From Xenoacremonium recifei (Eukaryota > Ascomycota > Sordariomycetes > Hypocreales > Nectriaceae): a stretch of 64,000 bases of DNA. Where the stretch lies: positions 1-64,000 of the forward strand of contig WOFQ01000029.1 of the NCBI GenBank assembly GCA_012184525.1, in the 5' to 3' direction. A model generated the notes under the pieces. The model did no database searches, was not told the DNA's origin, and worked only from the letters and a program-made list of their open reading frames with translations. The position numbers and the translations under genes were made by a program. Shown piece by piece: positions 23,811 to 35,182 of the stretch; position 1 is the stretch's first letter, and the number at the start of each line of letters is the position of its first letter.

Positions 23811-25641
23811 CTTCTTGATCGGTTTCTCCAAGTTAGCGTCGCGTCCAGTCAGCACTACCACATGGAGTTCTGACTGAGGTGCCATAAATTCCTCAGCTCG
23901 CACCCAGAGTCAACAGGTAGGAGGAATGTGACGTCGCGAGTGAATGCTTGACGTTGACAACAGTGAGCTCTTTATATAATATAGGGCAAGAGGAAGTTCT
24001 CCAGACCCTACCTAGCTCGTGAGGCCCGAGAACTCGGCTACCAGGAACCAAAAGCTTAGGGATTGAACTTCCTACGATGGAAGCACTCCGAAGGGTCCCG
24101 CCCCGAAACAGTCCTCTCAGTCCTTAACCAATGTCCAGAAAGCCAAGCATGGCGCAAAGAGCTTCATGCTTCCATACTCGCTAGTGAGGAACGCAAAATG
24201 CGCAGGTACAACAAGAAAGAATAGAGGGAAGAGGAAGAGAGTTCCCTTCTTGAAGAAAACGAAGCCCCATTTTTGAGAGGGAGTATGGAAAGAAACATTT
24301 AACGGTGTGTAATTCGAGGATTCTCGAGGATCGTCTAAGAGGTCCATTTTCTGTCCCCGAGCCGACGGAGCAGTAAGCCCTTGGACCAGCATATCAAGCA
24401 TATCTGGCTATCGCGCTCCGTCCACGCAATGGCGAGGGAGATATACCATTCCATCCCTCTGTCTCTACAAAATGCTCCGACATGAACATTCATTCGCAGC
24501 GTCAAGCAGCATTGGAGTTATTGATCATGTTTATATACTGGAGGACAAGAAGTGCTGTATCCCAGATGCTAACACCAGTCATAAGAAATCCGGCTTGCGG
24601 GAACAAAAGGCTTGCAGATTAATCTGCCAGCGACGGAAGCGATTGGTGGCGACAGGTCATGACTGCCTCGTTCACCCGCCGTGAGAAAATATACAAGGAG
24701 GAGCATACCGCTCATAGCTCATGATAGCTCTCAATTCTTGAATGAATGAGATTTTGTTCTGCCACCTGCGAGGTCAATGGTCTGTCCCTGAGCCGGCGAA
24801 GTCGCCCCATGCTCTTGCAACAGAAAAGCCAGTAGGTCCAAAGTTGTTCGCGAGTAAATCCGTCGGCCGTTGGCTCGTCGAAGGGACATCAGGGCAATAT
24901 CTTTCAGTCTTCCAAAGAGAACCTTCCAGCACACAAAGACTTGCTTATATATATATTCCCGGAGAAAGGGCGCGAAGTCCACCATGAAGTCTTCCGAGAC
25001 ACCAAGTAGTTCGTAAGTGAGGATGCAGAACCTTGGTTTGTCGCCGTCGTCGTTATCTGTTGTTGGTATTGGGCTGCATTTATGGAAATGCTGAGCACCA
25101 TTCACTATAAATCACGAGCCATAGATGATAATGACTTCGGAAGGCATATGCTGGTATATAGCAGCTGGGGAGATGTTGACTATATAGAACTTGATTAGAA
25201 AGAAGAGTTAAGAGGTGGTAGGCGAAGGAAAGCGAGCTTTTATACTTGTCTCCGTGGCCACTTTACATAAGCACTTTCATCACTTGATTGTCAAAATAAC
25301 GAGTTTCCATATGGAGTATATATCAGTTTGTGAAATCAGGACGCTGATTTACCATCAAGCAAGACAACAAAAAAGGGGTTGACTACATAGTTATACATCC
25401 AGCACTACTCTCGTAGATTGCTTTCGTGCAAAACAACAGCATTATCACGGCTTCCGTCTCGTCAATCAAGTGGTCATGATTCATATTCACATCCCAATCC
25501 ACAGAACCATCCACAAAAGAGCTATATAAGTCTTGCTGTATATCATCGCCAGTCCCCCCACCGGCGGAAACCCACCAAGCAAAGTACCAAACACCATAAG
25601 TTGCCCAACAGATGATAGCGATAAGTGCCCCCAAATACAAA
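23811..25641. other. Gene-poor stretch with two related minus-strand fragments
   Basis: Frames at 24117-24401 and 24731-25105 (minus) share a related segment (GLTAPSARGQKMDL versus GATSPAQGQTIDL), so they appear to be diverged copies. Neither has a clear ATG start or a known domain. The last ~250 bases are probably the 3' flank of vps34. Confidence 0.4.
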
Positions 25642-28571
25642 CTACGCCCGGAACGCCTGGGCCAGGTTGTGAAAGGTTTCCATAAACACCGGCGCAATCG
25701 CCGTCTGACTATCTTCAATCACCGTGTTGAAGTAATTCAGCGCTTGCTCCTCCGTCAACTCCAGATGGAAACGCTCGCGGACCTTGTCGACCACCTTGTC
25801 GGGCTGCAGTCGAATATCCGGGATGTTGGCGTCAACCATCAGACTGAACAGGTTGAGAATAAGGTTGCTTGACTTGCGCAGCGCCGTGTAGGCCAGGAAG
25901 CAGTACTGTTTAAATTGCTCGTAGTGCTCCGACTCGTGCCCGCCCATACACTCCACCATCTCCTTGCTGATACGTAGTAATGGCGCAAATGGCTTCGGGT
26001 CGCGCCCCAGAATGTATCCAAAATCGGCGTGGAAGAAGTGCCCGTCGGGGGCCAACAACAGGTTTTCCAGGTGACGATCGCCCACGCCGAGAATGAAGGT
26101 GATGACACAGTAGCCCGCGCATGAGCGGATGTACGTATCGAGCGTCTCGCGGCGGACGCCCAGCGGCTGCTGGTTGTCGGGGTTGTTGGCCGCCAGGTAG
26201 CCCAACGCGTTGTTCCGGAACTTGCTGGCAATACTAGATAGGCTCGAGGACTGAACGAACTGCGAGGCCCCAGCGGTGGTACTGGTCGCCAGGATCCTAT
26301 ATGGCGACAGCTTGAGGTCCAGGTTCTCCTTCTGGAGGAGTTGGTCCATCAGCGTAATGACCTGGATGACAAGCTGGTCCTGGCGCAAGTCGTCGCCCAG
26401 CTTGAAGATGATGGGGTACGTAGCCCCGGTGGTGGTGCGGAATGTGCATTTAAAGGGGTTGAGGGACGACTTGAAGACGAGTGTTTGGTCGGGCACAACG
26501 CCAGTAATCAGCACATCTGGGTCCAGAGGCAGTGGCAGCGGCGGGTCGATCGAAATCAGCTCGTTCTTAGGATCAGCCAGGAGTCGCTTGACGCGGTCTG
26601 TCTTCTTAGATATGGGCTCGTTGGAGGCCTTGACCTCAGCAGCAATGCGCGAGAGGATGGCCACCAGCTCGGCCTGTCGCAGCAGCGTCTTACGGTTTGC
26701 CGCGCCGTCAGGCTGCTTCAGTAACTCGACCTGGAACTCGTAGGCCACCTTGGTGTAGATGCTCTGGTGGTCGGGACCTTCATCGGGGCTGTGATCGTCA
26801 ACCTCTACCATCAAATACCAGTGGAAGGCATTTCCGAGGGTGAAGTTAGCGGCAGCGCGTTGGATGAGGAAGCGCGCCAGCGATGAGTCTTGCGTTCCGT
26901 CTTCGCCAGAGGACGTTGAGATGTGCTCATACTTGAGAGCTTGCACCAGCTGGAGAAGATACAGTAGCAGCTCCTCGTCTCCAGCCTTGCGGAGTCGGTC
27001 GACAGCGTATGATCTGACGGCCGGGTTATCAAACGACGGTCCGAGGAGTTCAAGGGCGTCGTCGATATCAATCTCCGTCCAACGTCCCAGCACCTGGATG
27101 GCCTGCTTCGCCTCGCTCTGGTCGTTCCAGTTGACCGACTTGACAAATTTGGTCAGGGCCCTCTTGTCCCTGGTCAAGTGGTACCGGAACTTCCACACCA
27201 GATCCGTCTCTTCGGGCGAGAGAACGTGTGCTGGGGGATACGACATGATCAAGTTAAGCTCATCCCGCACCTTAGCGTTGGGCTTCAGATCCTTGTCGAG
27301 AATTCCATGCCTATGAGAACTTCGGAAAAGTCGCCGATGCTTTGCTTCGGCGGGGTTGTCCCTTTGGCCGGCTTCGGGGTCGTATACCTTGATGATGCGG
27401 TTCCCCAGGCCCGTCGAGCTCTCGCTCATACCGTTGATGCCGGGGCCGTACTGCACCTGGGGTTGCCGAGGTGGGAGGTTCGCTTGGGACACTGACAGGC
27501 TCTGAAGTGACGATATAGGAGGTGGATCGTATTCATGGTCCGCAAAGACGACGGCAAAGTCGAATCGAGGCAGCTCAATATTAAGCAGAAATGTTGACGG
27601 GCCCGGTCGCTCGTCTTCCCCAATACCGTCTCCGGCAGCGGTATCCCCATTCTCGGCTCGCTGACTTCGAAGAGTCTTCATCGACGACTTGGCAACCTGC
27701 AAGCCTCGCTTCTCCAAGTTCCGAAACACGAGCTGATCTAGCCAGTCGACGCGCGGAATCTCTCCCATCTCGTGCCTCTTCAGCAGCTTCTCAATCCGCT
27801 CAACCTCCTCGGCATCCTTGTCCAAGGGCAGCGCCTGGCCCTTGCGGGAGTTCCCCTTCTTCTTAGTCGATATCAGGGCCGGGGTCGTCGTTTCGTCGGT
27901 GCCGTCGGCGGCTTTGTGTCGGTGAACCAGGCATTTCTGCCTGCCTTTCTGCACCTGGTTGCCTTCGTCGAACATAGGCAACGTTGTGCCGCCGAATGGG
28001 ATCGCATGGCCGACTGCGCCCTTGCCCCCGGTGGGCGACACATCCCACAGCGTGATGGCGAGGCGCGCATTGACGGGGAGGTTGTCGTAGGTTATGGGAA
28101 GCTGTAGCCATTCACTCCACCTGGAACGATGCCATCGTTAGCCTGTAGTCGTGGATTGGGCGGGTTCGGTGTCGCGAGCATACTTTCGTTCGGCGCGGAA
28201 GGGCTTGTAGGCCGTCTCCATAGGGACTGTCAGAGGCTTCGAGTCTGCCCAGACTTGGACGGTGACGGTGAGGTCCGAGTGCGGGCTGGTAGTCTGCATT
28301 AGCAAGGGAGAAGCAGGAGGCGGCAGCGCAGCGGTGGTAGAGACGGACCTCATATTGGAGCCAATAAAGCGCAGCTCGGGCCTCTCGAAGAGGGTCGACT
28401 CCTTGAAGGGCGGTTCATCGCCCTCAAGGTTGATGCTATCGTCGTGCGGTCAGCGGCTGGGAGCTCGTCGAGCGAGGTAGGCTTAACGTACATGCGCACG
28501 CTGACTGGATGCTTCACATCTTTGGACGCGGCAAAGGAGAATGGGTCCATGCGCCCGTACTCTCCAGCCAT
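25642..28571 (-). CDS. vps34: Class III phosphatidylinositol 3-kinase Vps34
   Basis: Three exons on minus: 28571-28492, 28435-28184 and 28120-25642, with introns of 56 bp (donor GTACGT) and 63 bp (donor GTATGC); the product is about 936 aa. An N-terminal C2 domain (about 15-200) begins FSFAASKDVKHPVSVRI, then NLEGDEPPF. The PIK helical domain lies at about 390-590 and the lipid kinase domain at about 630-936. Its catalytic loop is GDRHLENLL (about 792), the metal site is ADFGYILG (about 813), and the C-terminal tail is HNLAQAF. The enzyme makes PI3P on endosomes, vacuole and phagophore with Vps15 and Atg6 for sorting and autophagy. All catalytic residues are present and the length matches fungal orthologues. 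Confidence 0.96.
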
Positions 28572-29188
28572 TGTCGATTAGCACATGCCTAGCCCAAGAC
28601 GCGAGAGCTTGAGGCGGGAGAGTGAGGTGGTCAAGGTTGTATATTGTAAGTTCTGGGTAGATGGCGGGGACCAGGAGAGTCTGGCTGAGCTCCGTTGCCT
28701 GACGTAACTAACACACAGTGCGAGAATATCTGCGCGCCACGGAATTGCCCCCTTTATCTCAACGCCTCGCACGGTACGCCCTCACCCACTGGAATTTTCA
28801 TTACCTTCACGCTCGACATTCATAACACTCGTTTTAATCAAAGTAAAGAGACTTTGTGTTAGCCGAGAGATAGGTTACATGGTGAAGCTGTCGACCACCG
28901 ATATGCTCGGCGATCGTATTGACAAGTTATTCATAGCGCATCACCGTTGGCGACCTCGAACCAACAAGCCGTACACGCCCCTTGAAGGGGCTTGAAATTG
29001 AATTTATGCTACTGTCTACGCCACTTGCTTCTACCAAGGTACATTGACACGGTATTTTAACCACCCAGAGGCCAGATGGCCCTCCTAGGAACATATATAA
29101 ACCCCGGGTCCCTAATGCCGATTTGTTCATACTACTGCTAGTACTGAGATCAGAATTCAGCCCCGGCGTCAACTTTAGACACGAAAAC
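28572..29188. other. Divergent promoter region
   Basis: It lies between the vps34 start (minus) and the small plus-strand gene at 29189. No reading frame of note is seen. Confidence 0.5.
29094..29100 (+). promoter_or_regulatory. TATA box
   Basis: TATATAA lies 89-95 bases before the ATG at 29189, a good spacing for a short leader. No other TATA-like word is as well placed. Confidence 0.5.
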
Positions 29189-29707
29189 ATGGGCAATTTT
29201 ATCAGCAAGGCCAGTCGCCGCGAGTGGCGGCTCGAGATGACCCTTGTAAAGAATCCACATAGAAAAGCTCTTCTCACAGAAAAACAGAGGGAAACCGACT
29301 TTCGCGGCGACTTGAAGATCGTGACTACAGACATTCGTGGTTTGATGGAAGATGGACTCTTCTTGACTGAGGAGGAAATAATAAAGGAGAATGGTCACTG
29401 CTGGGAAAAGTTTCGATCTGATCTGGGGCTATGGACTTACAGCAGGAGGTATACCTTGGCTGGCCCGGGATGGACAGGCGAGCTCGTCATATCAGCCTGG
29501 TCAGTCAAATTCCTGTCCGATTTCAGACTCAACAAACTTTCCTTCAAACACATATACCACGCTATTATTTATAACGAGAGCAACCACATTGTTTACAAGT
29601 GGTATATCAGAGACCCAGAGGCCAACATCAACACAATACTTGACGACAAGCCGATGAGAGGCTTATGGCCGTGGCCAAGAGAAAAGCTTAGAGCAAAAGA
29701 AGATTAA
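29189..29707 (+). CDS. Small protein with N-myristoylation signal
   Basis: An intronless frame of 172 aa. The start at 29189 gives MGNFISKASRREW, a strong match to the N-myristoyltransferase signal (Gly2, Ser6, basic Lys7). The in-frame sequence upstream has no ATG, and a TATA box stands about 90 bp before the start. The rest is a compact mixed alpha/beta-like sequence rich in Trp and Tyr (WTYSRRYTLAGPGWTGEL, IYHAIIYNES), without membrane segments. The family is not recognised. The signal predicts attachment to a membrane face; what it does there is unknown. Confidence 0.6.
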   Translation: MGNFISKASRREWRLEMTLVKNPHRKALLTEKQRETDFRGDLKIVTTDIRGLMEDGLFLTEEEIIKENGHCWEKFRSDLGLWTYSRRYTLAGPGWTGELVISAWSVKFLSDFRLNKLSFKHIYHAIIYNESNHIVYKWYIRDPEANINTILDDKPMRGLWPWPREKLRAKED

Positions 29708-30024
29708 ATTACTTCCAAGTTTTGTTGAGGCTGGGATAGGTTGAGGATGATAGGCTGTCGATTAAGGGTCTTGCTTGTCGATTAGGGGTCTGGGTTTCAG
29801 AAGGCAAGGAATCTAGATGAGAGATTCAGATTAAGGATTTAGGTGTCAAATTATGAATTCAAATGTAAGTGTATAAAAGTCGAGCTTTCTTTGAGATTTC
29901 AGACTAGCCGCGCGATAGCCAGACCCAAGAATCGCGAACATTCCCGGACACACCACAGCATAACACATACAAGTACAATTACGAGCAGAACCAGTACAAA
30001 ACAACAAAGAGACACCACCAACCC

Positions 30025-30480
30025 AACCCTCACCAACGACCACTCCCCCTCCTCGCCGTCCTCTGGCGCCGCAGCGCCGACCTTGGGGGAGAACGGCCCT
30101 CCAACAGCAGCCACCCTGGTCCTTCCCTTGCTGCGCTTCTTCTCAACGATAGAGGACGAGGCTATGACCGTCGGTAATTTTGTCCCTGGCAGACCAATGG
30201 AGGAAGATGGTTATGACGCGGACATTCGCATGAGATCAGATGAAAGAAAGATAAAGCTTTAATTATGCTTATTTAGCCCCAAATGGCCAAAAACTGGTGA
30301 GTGACCAAAAAAAAAAACACAGACAAAACCAGCACCAGCGCCCAACAAAGAACAAACACCACAAACACCACCACCCCAACCGTCACCTTCACCCCCTCCG
30401 ACGCCGCCGCGCCGACTCCAGGGGAGAACGACCCTCCCCAGCAGCCACCCCGGACCCCTCCCCCGCTGCGCTACTACTTG
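30025..30480 (+). repeat. Duplicated ~110-bp Pro/Ala-coding block
   Basis: 30025-30140 and 30380-30480 align throughout (AACCCTCACC versus AACCGTCACC; GCAGCGCCGAC versus GCCGCGCCGAC; GGGGAGAACG.CCCTCC in both; then GCTGCGCT in both). They lie about 350 bp apart in the same orientation. Confidence 0.65.
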
Positions 30481-30641
30481 ATACTTAGGGAGGAGACGTA
30501 TGAAAGGCAATTAGATAGGTATCTTACAGAGTGTCCGGAGGGAGTCCGGTGGACTGGCTGGAAAGCCGTCCCTGGGGCTCGGCCTCGGCCTCGACGCCGG
30601 TGACATTGGCGGTGACATTGGCGGAGGAGCGTGAGCGGGAG

Positions 30642-30678
30642 CTGGTGGTGGTGGTGGTGGTGGTGGTGGCGGCGGCGG
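30642..30678. repeat. (GGT)n / (GGC)n microsatellite
   Basis: An uninterrupted run of GGT triplets passes into GGC triplets. On minus it would read as polyproline. Confidence 0.85.
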
Positions 30679-30745
30679 CCTCGCAGCGGCGCTCGCGGCG
30701 ACGGCGGACTTCAATTTCAATGAAAGATCTATTAAGTGCGCGTTA

Positions 30746-30836
30746 GCTTAGGGTTCCGGCTTAGGATTCTGGCTTAGGATCCTGGCTTAGGCCTCTGGCT
30801 GAGGGTTCTGGCTTAGGGGTCTGGACTAGGGTGACA
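30746..30836. repeat. 13-bp minisatellite, about seven units
   Basis: Consecutive 13-base units: GCTTAGGGTTCCG, GCTTAGGATTCTG, GCTTAGGATCCTG, GCTTAGGCCTCTG, GCTGAGGGTTCTG and GCTTAGGGGTCTG, then a degenerate GACTAGGGTGACA. Some units contain TTAGGG, the fungal telomere word, but in a 13-base rather than 6-base register. Confidence 0.8.
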
Positions 30837-30971
30837 TGGGACGTGGATGGAAGGGACTTCATGGGATATGGATGGGGTCTGGAAGGACCTTAGTAAGGAT
30901 GGACTGGGATCTGGACAGAGGACTATGAGGTTTGATGAGAGGGGGAAGGGATACGTACAGCGGTGCCATGG

Positions 30972-31036
30972 TTTGTTTGAAGAAGAAGATTGTTTGGAGA
31001 AGAAGAGTGTTTGAACAGAAGATTGTTTGAAGAAGA
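30972..31036. repeat. ~17-bp imperfect tandem repeat
   Basis: About four units of TGTTTGAAGAAGAAGAT-like sequence, purine-rich and imperfect. Confidence 0.6.
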
Positions 31037-31540
31037 AGAAAAGAAGAGGAACAGGAGTCCCAGATCAGAGAAAAATCTGGGTGACCAACCTGCGTTCAAT
31101 TCAGGAAAGTGCCATGGTCCGCTCTTGCTTCTCAATCCTGTTGACCACGTTTGTGAGGAAGGCACCGTCCTAATTCCTACCTTACATCTCCCTGCTGGGC
31201 ACCTGCCTAACCCAAGATACGACATGAAGGGCAGGTGCCATGAGGCAAGTACATCCACCACGTTGCTTCTGGTATTGTTAATTTGTTGGGAAGCCACCTC
31301 CCAGTTGAGCTCCCTAGATATCTGAGGTAACTTGATTAACAGACATGAGTATCAATAAAACGAAGAAAAAAGAACTTCCGGTGCGAAATGAGTTCATACA
31401 TTTACAAGCCCTGGCCTATTAACTATCCTGAGCTTCGGTATCAAGAAACTAGCAAAGCTCATCAGACTCCCAGCAACCCAACCTTTTTCGTACGGTTCCT
31501 CTTGTACAAATTAATAGTATACAGCCTCTCTCAAGAATAC

Positions 31541-32822
31541 CTATTTATGTCCTTGCAAGTGCCACGCAAACACATTGCGGAACTTGGTCTTGCCATTGCC
31601 CTGCATGACATCGCCATGGCAGGGAATGATGGTATCAAAGTCCCACTGGTCGATTCTCTGGACGCTGTCGTGGAAGCTGACTCGATCCTTGGCCGTGTAC
31701 CAATTGAACCGTCGAATCCATTTCGCATCGCCCTCGTTGTTCATCAAGCCGTTGAACAGCTTGCCAAGCACACCGCCATCGGTATCCCTCTCTGCTGCAG
31801 GGGCTTTGCTGTACTGCTCAGTAGGCGGTAGGTTGAACAACAAGTCGGCCTCGATGACGACTTTCTCGGGCTTGTAAAGGAAGACCAATTCTTTGTTGGC
31901 ATGTGCGTCAACGTACTCGTAGTCGAAGTCGGCATCAAAGTCAGTGCCGATGTGAGTCTTTAGCTTGTTTTCCTTGGTGAAGACCACCGCGAAGGGCTCC
32001 TTGCCGATCTTGGGGTCATTCTGTTTCGCGCGCTTCTCCGGAAGGCCTTCGGGGCCGATGAGCTTGGCTTCGGGGTATGCGGTTGCCCATTCAGAGATGA
32101 AGATGTGATGCTCATAGTCCAGCGCGACGATGTACTTGACGTCGCCGCCCATTTCGGCTACCTTAGCTTTAGTCTCTTCAGTCAGGGCCACTGGCGAGAA
32201 GACGACAAGGCCGCTGGAGGTGAGTTTAACTACGAGGCGAATCAGTATGAGATCAAGTGCGAGAATGGGGACAGAACAGAACATACCGAGAGTGCCGCGG
32301 CCACCAATCTTAATGCGGCCCATGCGCGAGAAGGGCACGGAAAAGGTCGCGATGTTAGGCGTCACATTGCGGACGACCATGACGCTGGCCGGGTCTGAGG
32401 GGATGAGTTTCGAGGACATGGTGGATGACGAAAGCGTGAAGGAGGAGATGGCAAAGGTTGCTGCGGCGAGGATGAGAGCGGCCTTAAGCGGGGTGATGGC
32501 TGTCTTTGAGGATGCTGCTTCTGTCCTGGAATTGCTGCTGAAACGCTGGGCGAAAAGACGCTGTCTCGAAGGGCTGATTCGGATAAGAGCTCGCGAGGAT
32601 GTTGATGCAAGGCGTGAAGTGTTGATGACGCAGGGAAACGTGCGAGTTGCGATTATAGTTGGCGCTTTGCACGAATAAGGCTGAAGCCACAGATAAGAAG
32701 TCAGTACACGCTCAAGAAGTCGAATGAACAATTGCGATGCGATGAAACCGTTCTCCCGGGAGCCCCTCGCCTTAAATACGTGCTGATACAAGATAAAAAC
32801 TCACCCCTGGCAATCGGCCCAT
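31541..32822 (-). CDS. DUF4336 (metallo-hydrolase-like) protein
   Basis: The core runs from an ATG at 32419 (MSSKLIPSDP) through a 57-bp intron (32286-32230, GTATGT...GTAG; a multiple of three without a stop) to 31541, giving 273 aa. It shows the DUF4336 pattern: RNVTPNIATFSVPF, GRIKIGGRGTLVKL, LVVFSPVALT, YIVALDYEHHIF and a late IIPCHGD. The fold is thought to resemble metallo-beta-lactamases, with several motif histidines replaced. Open sequence upstream reads like a mitochondrial presequence (Arg/Ser-rich) plus a hydrophobic helix. A start at 32822 with an 18-bp exon (MGRLPG), a 124-bp intron (donor GTGAGT) and an exon from 32680 would include it. That extension is my inference; the core is well supported. 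Biochemical role unknown. Confidence 0.75.
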
Positions 32823-33263
32823 GGTCGCATTCGGGAACACCAGTCACAGACAGCCTCTCAGCGAATGACATGCAATGGCGAGAATCCTCGAAGGCTTCGA
32901 TTTGAAATTGAACCGCCTGCATTTCTAGCACAATCCCGGCGTCCGGGGAATCGCCCATGACGTGATGGCTGGCAACTCTATTCCTGTTAGCGGCTCCGCT
33001 GCCATGAAGTGGTTCGCCTTAACAGCCGCTTAACAGACGGGCTCGGCCGAGCGAGGACTCCGAGGGTGGAGATGCCGCGGCTGGCACACATACCGGCGGC
33101 CGAATTCCAAATTTTCGAGGGCCTCTGAATGACATTCTTCGATAATAGAAATGATAGTATCTAGTTTGGTGGGCACGGCGAGATATGTTCTCCCGTTCAC
33201 CACAAGAAAAACTAGTCTGGTTACTGGGATCGGCCGCCCGCCAGGTCCGGACCCATCCATCAT
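32701..33263 (-). CDS. Possible small hypothetical protein gene
   Basis: Exons 33263-33094 and 32998-32701 on minus join in frame over a 95-bp intron (donor GTATGT, acceptor GCAG), giving about 155 aa that starts MMDGSGPGGRPIP. The sequence is coherent (VNGRTYLAVPTKLDTIIS; VLEMQAVQFQIEAFEDS) but belongs to no family I recognise. It overlaps the proposed 5' exon of the DUF4336 gene on the same strand. Either the two models compete or this is the 5' part of one longer gene. Confidence 0.3.
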
Positions 33264-33575
33264 TCTTCGAAGCTGTCAAGCCTCAATGCTCCAATGAGAC
33301 GTCTGCTAAATGCCGATCGTGTTGAATTTCAAATAAACTACTGCATGCATCCGTTCTTCTGCGGGAAGGACCCATCGCCTCCAAGACCGAGGGCGAGCTG
33401 TGATAACCTCATTCACGACAACTGCTGACAAACTGACCTCAAGAGCACCAACTGCGCCACCCAGTCTCCATGACGAACAAGTCTGAAATACACAAGGAAT
33501 GACAACAAAGCAAAGACAAGACATAAGTGTTGGCAAGAAAGAGTAATAAAGACTCCCAGAAAACATCAGGTTCCC

Positions 33576-35182
33576 TCAAGCCCCCTTAGCCCAGTACGCG
33601 CGCATGAAAACCCAGACAGCCGACAGCCAATCCACGAAACTGTCCCAGCATGTCTTCACAGCCTCCCATGCGCTCATACACAGACTCCCAAACCCATTCC
33701 CAGCTGCTTTCGCCGCACCAATAATCCAGAAGATGCCCGCCCAAATGCTCTTCAGTATATACCACTTCCCCTCAACAGATAACGACGCACCCTCGACTAC
33801 ACCCTTCCGAATAGCCTGCGCAGTACCGCTAAAAACGCCTACCACAGTGTTCCGCACCCCCAGCCCAAAGCGATGATCCAGACCGGGCAGGAAATACGCC
33901 TGTGGCCGCCTCGCCGCCGTGTCCATCAAGTACATGCGTGTCAGACCGTTGGCCCTCATCCAGAGATCACGCAGACGCTTTGACGCAAAGTACACATCCA
34001 AGGTCACAAACACGAAAACCGTCTCAAGTACAAGAGTGAGCGAGCGACCGGGCATGCGAGGCAATCTTGGGCGGCGCGGGGACACGCTGCGCGGGTGGTG
34101 GAAGAAGCCGACGCGGTAGAGTCCTAGCCAGATGGCCTGGCGGGCTTCACGCGCGAGGTAGTAGAGGAAGAGGAACATGTGAAGCCATGCCTGCACGAAG
34201 CCGATGAGCATGTTGTGCATATAGACTCGGATGGCTTGTAGGGAGTAGGGGTTGGTCCTCACAGGGACGAGTTTGCGTGGGATGATGGGGAAGAGGAAGA
34301 GGTTTGAGGTTCTTGTCGTGCCCTGTGTACGCTGTACGCCCCGCGTAAGTAATTAGCATCATGATTCTCGAAATATCTTCTAGGGGCATTTCATCCTTAC
34401 CCTGCCTTCCATGAGGTCGCTGGTGCTGCGATTGAGACTGAACCGGGTGCTGCCTCGGCCAGTTCCTGTGGGAACACGCTCTGGTTTCCGGATCTAGATG
34501 TACCAAGCATTAGAACGATTCATGAACCGTAACTTCACTCTAATTCACTTACCCTGGGCTCTCTGAGCTCCAGGCCAGCCTCCTCAATCTGGTCCTGAAG
34601 ACGCTCGATGATGCCCTTAAGCTCATCAATCTCAGCGTTCTTCCGATCGATCTTATCAGCCTGGATCATGATGATTTCCTTGAGGTTGATACCGGCTCTT
34701 CTGTCGACGTTCCATTCCGGGCCGTGGTATTTGATGATCTCGTTGACGAGTCTCTCTTCCAATCTGGCATCACCGGCGGTGATTTCGAAGTCGCTGTCGG
34801 AATCATGGTTCGAGGAGTAATCGTCACGAATTGAGAAAGACTCGGCGCTCTTGCTGCCTCTCGTCTCCTCCCACTCCCTGTCGTAATTGCCGATTTTCAT
34901 GATAACAGACCGGGAGAGCTTTCGTGAAGCTCTCGAAGGGTTGTCTTTCTTCTCGGACTCCTCACCCTCGACCTCCTTGATTGGCGACTTGCTGGCCGCT
35001 TCCGGATCCTCAAATTCCGGATCCTGACGGGCAAATTTCTTGAAAACATTCAAGTTGAATACTGCTTCAGCTCTTTTGGCTCTCTTCCTAGCCTCTTGGA
35101 GATTTTCATATGAACGATTTGTTTCCGGTGTTGATGGAGCTGGATTATGCTTCGGCGACACCATTTCCTCGTCAGCGCCCAT
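33576..35182 (-). CDS. Coiled-coil membrane protein of unknown function
   Basis: Three exons on minus: 35182-34553, 34493-34401 and 34322-33576, all introns in phase 0 (59 bp with donor GTAAGT; 78 bp with donor GTAAGG); the product is about 489 aa. The ATG at 35182 is the first in frame. The N-terminal half is charged and acidic, ending in a coiled coil (about 165-205, EIIMIQADKIDRKNAEIDEL). A basic, Ser-rich linker follows. The C-terminal half carries several hydrophobic segments: around QAWLHMFLFLYYLA, LVLETVFVFVTLDVYF, WAGIFWIIGAAKAAG, and a Trp-rich end. It is probably in an internal membrane. I do not recognise the family. Confidence 0.7.

Larger units (their letters stand above)
29708..31540. 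other. Minisatellite-rich region with a duplicated block
   Basis: Two Pro/Thr-rich frames (29843-30262 and 30301-30603, plus) share the stretch AAAPT.GEN.PP and a following Leu-Arg-aromatic run, so they derive from a duplication. The first lacks a clear ATG. Neither resembles a known family. Several short tandem repeats follow and are listed separately. 31100-31540 probably holds the 3' flank of the DUF4336 gene. Confidence 0.45.

Noticed and set aside
25383..25718. Minus-strand frame with a hydrophobic stretch (LYLGALIAIICW) at the 3' end of vps34
   Set aside because: It overlaps the last coding bases of vps34 on the same strand in another frame and lacks its own promoter space; most likely 3' UTR sequence.
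30746..30836. Interstitial telomere repeats
   Set aside because: TTAGGG words occur, but the period is 13 bases and not 6, so this is an ordinary minisatellite.
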